A stretch of 19,133 bases of DNA, from assembly GCA_001873285.1 (NCBI GenBank), contig MNYV01000148.1:1-19133 (forward strand). The letters are read 5' to 3'. The notes beneath the pieces were generated by a model. That model made no database searches and was not told where the DNA came from. It was given only the letters and a program-made list of their open reading frames with translations. The stretch's first letter is position 1; each line of letters opens with the position of its first letter. Source of the stretch: Nitrospirae bacterium CG2_30_53_67 (GTDB taxonomy: Bacteria > CG2-30-53-67). Position numbers and translations under genes: made by a program. Positions 14,573 through 19,133 of the stretch are shown one piece after another.

Positions 14573-15235
14573 TTACAACGGCACCCCTTCGGTCTTGAGC
14601 TTCTTCTCCGGCTCCAGGATCTCTCCCTTGAAGACCCAGACCTTGACCCCGATCAGGCCGTATGTGGTCTGCGCCTCTGCAAATCCGTAGTCAATATCGG
14701 CGCGAAGCGTATGAAGCGGAACCCTGCCTTCCCGGTACCATTCCCGTCTCGCGATCTCGGCGCCGGCAAGGCGCCCGGCGCAATGGATCTTGATCCCCTT
14801 GGCGCCGAAACGCAGGGCGCTTGCCACACTCTTCTTCATGGCCCTGCGGAAGGCCACGCGCCGCTCGAGCTGGAGCGCTACGTTCTCTGCAATCAACTGG
14901 GCGTCCATCTCCGCTTTTCGGATCTCCCGGATATTCAGATAGATGTTCTTCTTGATCTTATTCTGAATGTCGGCCTTGAGCTTGTCGATCTCGGATCCTT
15001 TTTTCCCGATGATGATCCCGGGCCGGGCCGTATAGACATTCACCCGCACCTGTTTGGCGGCCCGCTCGATCTCCACCCGGCCGATCCCGGCATGATAGAG
15101 TTTCTCCTTGATGAACTTGCGCAACTGCAGATCCTCATGAAGGAGTTCCGCATAGTCCTTCTTTGCAAACCACTTGGAGTTCCAGTCTTTGATATATCCC
15201 AGACGAAATCCTATAGGATGGACCTTCTGACCCAA
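14573..15235 (-). CDS. rpsC: 30S ribosomal protein S3
   Basis: A 220-residue protein at the mRNA entry channel. The N-terminus [20 protein letters not shown] is typical; the KH domain has [14 protein letters not shown] (GKKG at 77-80); the C-terminal domain has [20 protein letters not shown] and [20 protein letters not shown]. The start is TTG at 15235 with the excellent AAGGAGGGT 6 nt upstream; no ATG alternative exists at that place. It lies 20 nt after rplV. Confidence 0.98.
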   Translation of the reverse strand: MGQKVHPIGFRLGYIKDWNSKWFAKKDYAELLHEDLQLRKFIKEKLYHAGIGRVEIERAAKQVRVNVYTARPGIIIGKKGSEIDKLKADIQNKIKKNIYLNIREIRKAEMDAQLIAENVALQLERRVAFRRAMKKSVASALRFGAKGIKIHCAGRLAGAEIARREWYREGRVPLHTLRADIDYGFAEAQTTYGLIGVKVWVFKGEILEPEKKLKTEGVPL

Positions 15236-15255
15236 TGGATCACCCTCCTTTTCCC

Positions 15256-15585
15256 CTATTCAGAGACGACAATGGTTATATGACTCGTCCGTTTCCGGAT
15301 CGGCGTTGCTCGTCCCATGGCCCTCGGCAAAAAACGCTTGATGGTCGGACCCGGATCTACAACGGCATACCGGATCCGCAGCCTGTCCACGTCCTTCATC
15401 TCTTTTTGTTCCGCATTGGCCACCGCCGACTGTAAGAGCTTCTCGACCACCGGGGCCGCACGATGGGGGATGCTTCTCAGCAGGCCGATCGCTTCCTCCA
15501 CCCGATGCCCACGTATGGCATCCACCACCAGCCTGACTTTTCTCGGCGATATGCGAACGAACCTTGCTACGGCTTTGACTTCCAT
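15256..15585 (-). CDS. rplV: 50S ribosomal protein L22
   Basis: A 109-residue protein lining the peptide exit tunnel. Landmarks are [34 protein letters not shown] and the tunnel loop [20 protein letters not shown] near the end. This loop is where macrolide-resistance changes occur in other species; nothing unusual is seen here. ATG at 15585 with AGGAA 6 nt upstream, 46 nt after rpsS. Confidence 0.98.
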   Translation of the reverse strand: MEVKAVARFVRISPRKVRLVVDAIRGHRVEEAIGLLRSIPHRAAPVVEKLLQSAVANAEQKEMKDVDRLRIRYAVVDPGPTIKRFLPRAMGRATPIRKRTSHITIVVSE

Positions 15586-15631
15586 GATTGATTCCTGAAA
15601 ATTTGTCTCTTTGCGGCCGATCCCCTGCGCG

Positions 15632-15913
15632 TTATTTCGTCACTCCTGTGGACTTCTCCGACCGATGGCCCCGGAAGGTCCTCGTCGCTGAAAACTCGCC
15701 CAGCTTGTGGCCGACCATATTTTCCGTAATGAAAACCGGAATGAACTTCATCCCGTTATGCACAGCGATGGTATGACCGATCATGTCCGGCGTGATCATT
15801 GAACGGCGCGACCAAGTCTTGATGATCTCCCGGCCGCCGCTTTCGTTCATCTTACGGATCTTGTTCTCCAGATGTAGGTCCACAAAAGGGCCCTTTTTCA
15901 CCGATCGTGCCAC
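15632..15913 (-). CDS. rpsS: 30S ribosomal protein S19
   Basis: A 93-residue head protein. Landmarks are [60 protein letters not shown] and [10 protein letters not shown]. The start codon is GTG at 15913, with AAGGAGG 5 nt upstream. It lies 10 nt after the rplB stop. Confidence 0.98.
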   Translation of the reverse strand: MARSVKKGPFVDLHLENKIRKMNESGGREIIKTWSRRSMITPDMIGHTIAVHNGMKFIPVFITENMVGHKLGEFSATRTFRGHRSEKSTGVTK

Positions 15914-15923
15914 ATCAGCCTCC

Positions 15924-16748
15924 TTATCCTCTCTTCTTTATAATGAATCGGTCGGTGCGATGCTTCTTCTTGCGCGTCTTATATCCCTTGGTGGGAACCC
16001 CCCAAGGGGTCACCGGGTGCCGGCCGCCCGAGGTCTTCCCTTCGCCCCCTCCATGGGGATGGTCCACCGGATTCATGGCTACGCCCCTCACCTTGGGGCG
16101 CATGCCCAGCCACCTTGCGCGGCCGGCCTTGCCGATGGAAATGTTCTCGTGATCCTGATTGCCCAGCTGCCCGATCGTGGCCATGCAATCCTGCAGGATC
16201 TTGCGGACCTCGCCGGAAGGAAGGCGGACCAGAGCATATTTTCCTTCCTTGGCCATGATCTGGGCATAGGTCCCGGCGCTCCGGATGATCTGACCGCCCT
16301 TTCCCACACGGAGTTCAATGTTGTGGATCAGGGTCCCGAGCGGAATGTTCCGCAAAGGAAGCGCATTCCCGAGACGGATATCCGCATCCTTCCCGGAGAT
16401 GACTTCGTCGTTCACGTGCAGTCCTTCAGGGGCCAGGATGTAACGCCTCTCCCCGTCCCGGTACTTAAGGAGCGCAATCCGGGCAGACCGGTTCGGATCA
16501 TATTCAATGGTCGCGACCTTGGAAGGAACGCCGATCTTATCGCGCCTGAAATCAATCACACGGTACCTGCGTTTATGCCCCCCGCCCCTCCTCCTCATCG
16601 TGATCCGCCCGTAGACATTCCTCCCCGCGCTCTCAGTGAGAGGCCTCAGAAGGGGCTTATGAGGTTCTGAGCAGGTGATCTCTTCAAAATCAGAGACGGT
16701 CTGGAATCGTCTCCCCGGTGATGTCGGCTTGTAACGTATAATCCCCAT
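15924..16748 (-). CDS. rplB: 50S ribosomal protein L2
   Basis: A 274-residue primary 23S rRNA-binding protein needed for subunit association and close to the peptidyl transferase centre. The N-terminus is [20 protein letters not shown]; the OB and SH3-like domains follow; the C-terminal [20 protein letters not shown] is the signature, with His230 equivalent to the functionally important histidine of E. coli L2. ATG at 16748 with GGAG 6 nt upstream. A 123-nt spacer to rplW upstream shows no recognisable element. Confidence 0.99.
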   Translation of the reverse strand: MGIIRYKPTSPGRRFQTVSDFEEITCSEPHKPLLRPLTESAGRNVYGRITMRRRGGGHKRRYRVIDFRRDKIGVPSKVATIEYDPNRSARIALLKYRDGERRYILAPEGLHVNDEVISGKDADIRLGNALPLRNIPLGTLIHNIELRVGKGGQIIRSAGTYAQIMAKEGKYALVRLPSGEVRKILQDCMATIGQLGNQDHENISIGKAGRARWLGMRPKVRGVAMNPVDHPHGGGEGKTSGGRHPVTPWGVPTKGYKTRKKKHRTDRFIIKKRG

Positions 16749-16871
16749 CTTCTACTCCACTACTCCGCTTCGCAGAATCTTCTTCAGGCAGATCTATGCT
16801 CAACGTCTTAAAGGTGTCGTTGACTTATGACGCACTGTATAACAATCCGCCTCATGGTCAAGGCCGGCATA

Positions 16872-17162
16872 CTACCCTTCCAGGTAGTCCACACGCTCTC
16901 CCGGCTTCAGGGTAACGATGGCCTTTTTCCAGTCCTTGCGCTTTCCGCGGCTGCTTTTGAACACCACGCGCTTTCCCTTTTGGTTCAGGATGTTGACCTT
17001 ACTGACCTTGACCTTGAAGGCCCTTTCCACGGCTTTTTTGATCTCGATCCGGTTGGCAGCAGGAGAAACCTCAAAAAATATTTTATTCTCCTCTTCCTTG
17101 AGTTTCACATTTTTTTCCGTCACCAGGGGCCGGATCAGGGTCTGGTAATCATTCAGTTTCAT
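16872..17162 (-). CDS. rplW: 50S ribosomal protein L23
   Basis: A 96-residue protein at the exit tunnel, docking site for trigger factor and SRP. Landmarks are LIRPLVTEKNVKL, FFEVSPAANRIEIKKAVERA and FKVKVSKVNILNQKGK, then basic KSSRGKRKDWKKAIVTLKPG. Its ATG overlaps the rplD TGA by four bases (ATGA), and GGAGG lies 10 nt upstream within rplD, so it is translationally coupled to L4. Confidence 0.98.
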   Translation of the reverse strand: MKLNDYQTLIRPLVTEKNVKLKEEENKIFFEVSPAANRIEIKKAVERAFKVKVSKVNILNQKGKRVVFKSSRGKRKDWKKAIVTLKPGERVDYLEG

Positions 17163-17785
17163 GCCGACAATGCCTCCGAAATCTTTTCCACCGCGTCACG
17201 GGTCATCAGGACTTTTCCCATGTTCAAGAGATCATACACATTCACCCGCCCGGCCGTGAGCACGGCAATATCCGGGACATTCCTGCCGGACAAGATCACC
17301 GACTCCTGGGACTCTGCGGTCACAATCAGGGTCTTGCCTGAAAGGCCCAGATCCTTCAATATGCCGAGCAGGCTGCGCGTCTTCGGCGTTTCGATCTCCA
17401 GGCGTTCCACAATTTTCAGGTTACCCTCCATCACCTTGCTGGAGAGGGCGCTCTTCAGGGCCAGCTTGCGAACCTTCTTGGGAACCTTCAGGTCATACGT
17501 CCTGGGTTTCGGGCCGAACGTAATTCCTCCGCCGCGCCAAATCGGAGATCCACGGAAACCGGCCCTGGCCCTTCCGGTCCCCTTTTGACGATAGGGCTTG
17601 ATGCTTGAATAGCTCACTTCGCCTCGGGTCTTGGTCGATGCCGTGCCCGCCCTCACTCCGGCCAGGTGCGAGCGGACCGCCAGAAACACGGCCCCTTTGT
17701 TCGGGCGGATACCGAAAATCTCATCCTTCAACTCCAGGGTCCCGACCTTTTTATTCTTCTGATCTACAACATCTACGAACGGCAT
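17159..17785 (-). CDS. rplD: 50S ribosomal protein L4
   Basis: A 208-residue protein with a tunnel-lining loop; in enterobacteria it also autoregulates the S10 operon, which is not demonstrated here. Landmarks are STKTRGEVSYSSIKPYRQKG, TGRARAGFRGSPIWRGGGIT, FGPKPRTYDLKVPKKVRKLA and the C-terminal VYDLLNMGKVLMTRDAVEKI. ATG at 17785 with GGAGAG 5 nt upstream; 16 nt after rplC. Confidence 0.98.
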   Translation of the reverse strand: MPFVDVVDQKNKKVGTLELKDEIFGIRPNKGAVFLAVRSHLAGVRAGTASTKTRGEVSYSSIKPYRQKGTGRARAGFRGSPIWRGGGITFGPKPRTYDLKVPKKVRKLALKSALSSKVMEGNLKIVERLEIETPKTRSLLGILKDLGLSGKTLIVTAESQESVILSGRNVPDIAVLTAGRVNVYDLLNMGKVLMTRDAVEKISEALSA

Positions 17786-17801
17786 GGTTCTCTCCGGTTT
17801 T

Positions 17802-18461
17802 CTATTCTTTGCCCTTGGCCGCTGCTTCCTTCCCCGGCTTCTTCCTGATCCGCAAAATCCCGTTCTCTCCTCCAGGCACCGCGCCCTGGATCAGGATGAT
17901 ATTCTGGTCCGGAAGAATCTCCACCACTTTTAGATTCTTCACGGTCACCCGTTCTACGCCCATATGCCCGGCCATGGGTTTCCCTTTAAAGATCTTGTTC
18001 GGGGTGGCATGGTGGCCGATTGAGCCGGGCGACCTGTGAAAACGAGAACCGTGCGACATAGGCCCGCCGCTGAAACCATGCCTTTTCACCACGCCGGCAA
18101 ACCCCTTTCCCTTGCTGATGCCGGTTACGGCAACCTCCTCTCCTGCAGCGAAGAGATCCGCCTTGAACTCCATGCCGACCTCTATGCCGGAGAGATCCGG
18201 AAGCCTCACCTCGCGCAGATGCCGGTACAGGGGAAGCCCGTTCTTTTTGCAGTGACCGGTCTCCGGCTTATTCAACCGGTTCTTCCTGTTTTCTTCTTCA
18301 AAACCGAGCTGCACGGCATTATAGCCGTCCGTCTTCTCGCTCTTGATCTGGATGACCCGGCAGGGACCGGCCTGTACCACCGTTACAGGAATAAGCCGGC
18401 CTCCCTCTTTCTCAAAAACCTGGCTCATCCCGATCTTCTTCCCGATCAACTCGGTCATCAT
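17802..18461 (-). CDS. rplC: 50S ribosomal protein L3
   Basis: A 219-residue assembly-initiating protein reaching the peptidyl transferase centre. Landmarks are ELIGKKIGMSQVF at the start, TGISKGKGFAGVVKRHGFSG, SHGSRFHRSPGSIG and KIFKGKPMAGHMGVERVTVK. After SPGSIG the sequence is HHATP, where E. coli has a Gln-containing stretch that is methylated by PrmB, so that modification site seems absent. Two adjacent ATGs (18461, 18458) exist; the first is used. The C-end has a Lys-rich GKEAAAKGKE tail. A 139-nt repeat-bearing gap separates it from rpsJ. Confidence 0.98.
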   Translation of the reverse strand: MMTELIGKKIGMSQVFEKEGGRLIPVTVVQAGPCRVIQIKSEKTDGYNAVQLGFEEENRKNRLNKPETGHCKKNGLPLYRHLREVRLPDLSGIEVGMEFKADLFAAGEEVAVTGISKGKGFAGVVKRHGFSGGPMSHGSRFHRSPGSIGHHATPNKIFKGKPMAGHMGVERVTVKNLKVVEILPDQNIILIQGAVPGGENGILRIRKKPGKEAAAKGKE

Positions 18462-18493
18462 TGTTTTTACTTCTCCAGCTTCTTCAATATATG

Positions 18494-18596
18494 AGGGTTC
18501 AAGGGTTCAAGTAAAAGACCGGAACAAACGCTGGAAAGAAAGCGCTTGGACCCTTGACCCCTGGGCCCCTCGGCCCCTTGTATCTTGACCCCTGTG
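18494..18596. repeat. G-rich heptad-like repeat tract between rplC and rpsJ
   Basis: The left part (18492-18511) has GAGGGTTCAAGGGTTCAAG; the right part (18545-18596) has the inverse type (CTTGGACCC, TTGACCCC twice). The block 18545-18581 matches 32 of 37 positions of 9081-9117 in the secY-rplO gap, same strand, so the two tracts are related. No ORF and no stable coding signal. Confidence 0.65.
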
Positions 18597-18600
18597 CCCA

Positions 18601-18906
18601 TTACAACTTGATCTCCACATCCACGCCGGCGGCGAGATCCAGTTTCATCAGCGCATCCACGGTCTGCGGCGTTGGTTCCAGGATGTCAATCAGCCGCTTG
18701 TGCGTCCGGATCTCGAACTGTTCCCTGGATTTTTTATCCACATGGGGGGATCTTAAGACGGTAAACTTTTCTATCCGTGTGGGAAGGGGTATGGGTCCGG
18801 CTACTCTTGCGCCAGTCCGCTTTGCCGTCTCAACAATATCCAACACGGACTGATCCAGGAGCTTATAGTCATAGGCCTTCAGCCGAATGCGTATTTTCTG
18901 ATCCAC
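18601..18906 (-). CDS. rpsJ: 30S ribosomal protein S10
   Basis: A 101-residue head protein that also partners NusB in antitermination complexes. Landmarks are [60 protein letters not shown] and LPAGV-like [11 protein letters not shown] at the end. The start is GTG at 18906 with GAGGAG 9 nt upstream (and GGGAAG adjacent). It lies 18 nt after the tuf stop, so the S10 segment appears joined to the str segment. Confidence 0.98.
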   Translation of the reverse strand: MDQKIRIRLKAYDYKLLDQSVLDIVETAKRTGARVAGPIPLPTRIEKFTVLRSPHVDKKSREQFEIRTHKRLIDILEPTPQTVDALMKLDLAAGVDVEIKL

Positions 18907-18924
18907 CTTCCCGACTCCTCTTAT

Positions 18925-19133
18925 TTATTCGATGATCTCGCTGATGACGCCGGCGCCTACGGTCCGCCCGCCTTCTCGGATGGCAAACCGAAGCTCTTTC
19001 TCCATGGCGATCGGGGTGATCAGCTCCACCTGAACCGATATGTTGTCCCCAGGCATGACCATCTCAACCCCTTCCGGAAGCGTCACCACGCCGGTCACGT
19101 CCGTGGTCCGAAAATAAAACTGGGGCCGGTATC
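18925..19133 (-). CDS. tuf: elongation factor Tu, C-terminal end (5' part outside window)
   Basis: The last 68 codons plus TAA of a gene entering from the right edge. The visible product starts [20 protein letters not shown] and ends [14 protein letters not shown], which is domain III of EF-Tu, the GTPase that brings aminoacyl-tRNA to the ribosome. [20 protein letters not shown] and [15 protein letters not shown] are diagnostic. Position directly before rpsJ is the common str-S10 junction. Confidence 0.97.
   Translation of the reverse strand, partial: YRPQFYFRTTDVTGVVTLPEGVEMVMPGDNISVQVELITPIAMEKELRFAIREGGRTVGAGVISEIIE

Noticed and set aside
13934-15283. 449-codon open frame on the plus strand across element B, rplP and rpsC
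   Set aside because: It runs antisense to two ribosomal genes and across a repeat, with no recognisable domain; it is a by-product of codon bias.
16749-16871. Hidden small gene or structured element between rplW and rplB
   Set aside because: No frame with a start, ribosome binding site and recognisable product, and no strong hairpin apart from the rplB ribosome binding site.

Overview
The window is dominated by one very long co-directional ribosomal protein gene cluster on the minus strand (read from right to left, roughly 18.9 kb down to 1.2 kb). It is the bacterial str-end/S10/spc/alpha super-operon: tuf (3' end only), rpsJ, rplC, rplD, rplW, rplB, rpsS, rplV, rpsC, rplP, rpmC, rpsQ, rplN, rplX, rplE, rpsN, rpsH, rplF, rplR, rpsE, rpmD, rplO, secY, adk, map, infA, rpmJ, rpsM, rpsK, rpsD, rpoA, rplQ. 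A phosphatidylserine decarboxylase gene (psd) follows rplQ after 12 nt and looks like the last cistron. No canonical member of the S10, spc or alpha blocks is missing. Besides ribosomal proteins the cluster makes the translocon channel SecY, adenylate kinase, methionine aminopeptidase, IF-1 and the RNA polymerase alpha subunit, so it couples translation, secretion and transcription capacity.

The left 1.2 kb is different accessory DNA on the plus strand. It holds the 3' end of a gene with a C-terminal Peptidase S74 / intramolecular chaperone domain (phage tail-fibre or surface-fibre type). A compact DUF433 + DUF5615 (PIN-like) toxin-antitoxin pair follows, with its own sigma70-type promoter whose -10 element sits in a perfect 7-3-7 palindrome, a candidate autoregulatory operator. 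The toxin gene and psd converge with 39 nt between them.

The organism is a Gram-negative-type bacterium. PE synthesis by Psd, the long zinc-lid Adk, a short 61-aa zinc-type S14, zinc-ribbon L36, four-Cys S4 and four-Cys L24, and a SecY resembling those of Desulfobacterota/Nitrospirota-like lineages all fit. That placement is inference from remembered family patterns, not a search. Non-ATG starts are common: TTG for rpsD, rpsM, rpsN, rpsC and probably secY; GTG for rplR, rpsS and rpsJ; most have a good Shine-Dalgarno sequence.

The least expected structure is in the gaps of the ribosomal cluster, which carry dispersed repeats. (1) Two copies of a ~165-bp terminal-inverted-repeat element lie between infA and rpmJ and between rplP and rpmC; the second supplies part of the rplP stop codon and the rpmC ribosome binding site. 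(2) A 150-bp MITE-like element with two internal perfect hairpins lies between rpsD and rpsK. (3) Related G-rich, degenerate heptad-like inverted-repeat tracts lie between secY and rplO and between rplC and rpsJ. There are no tRNA or rRNA genes, no CRISPR array, and no gene-free stretch over 300 bp.
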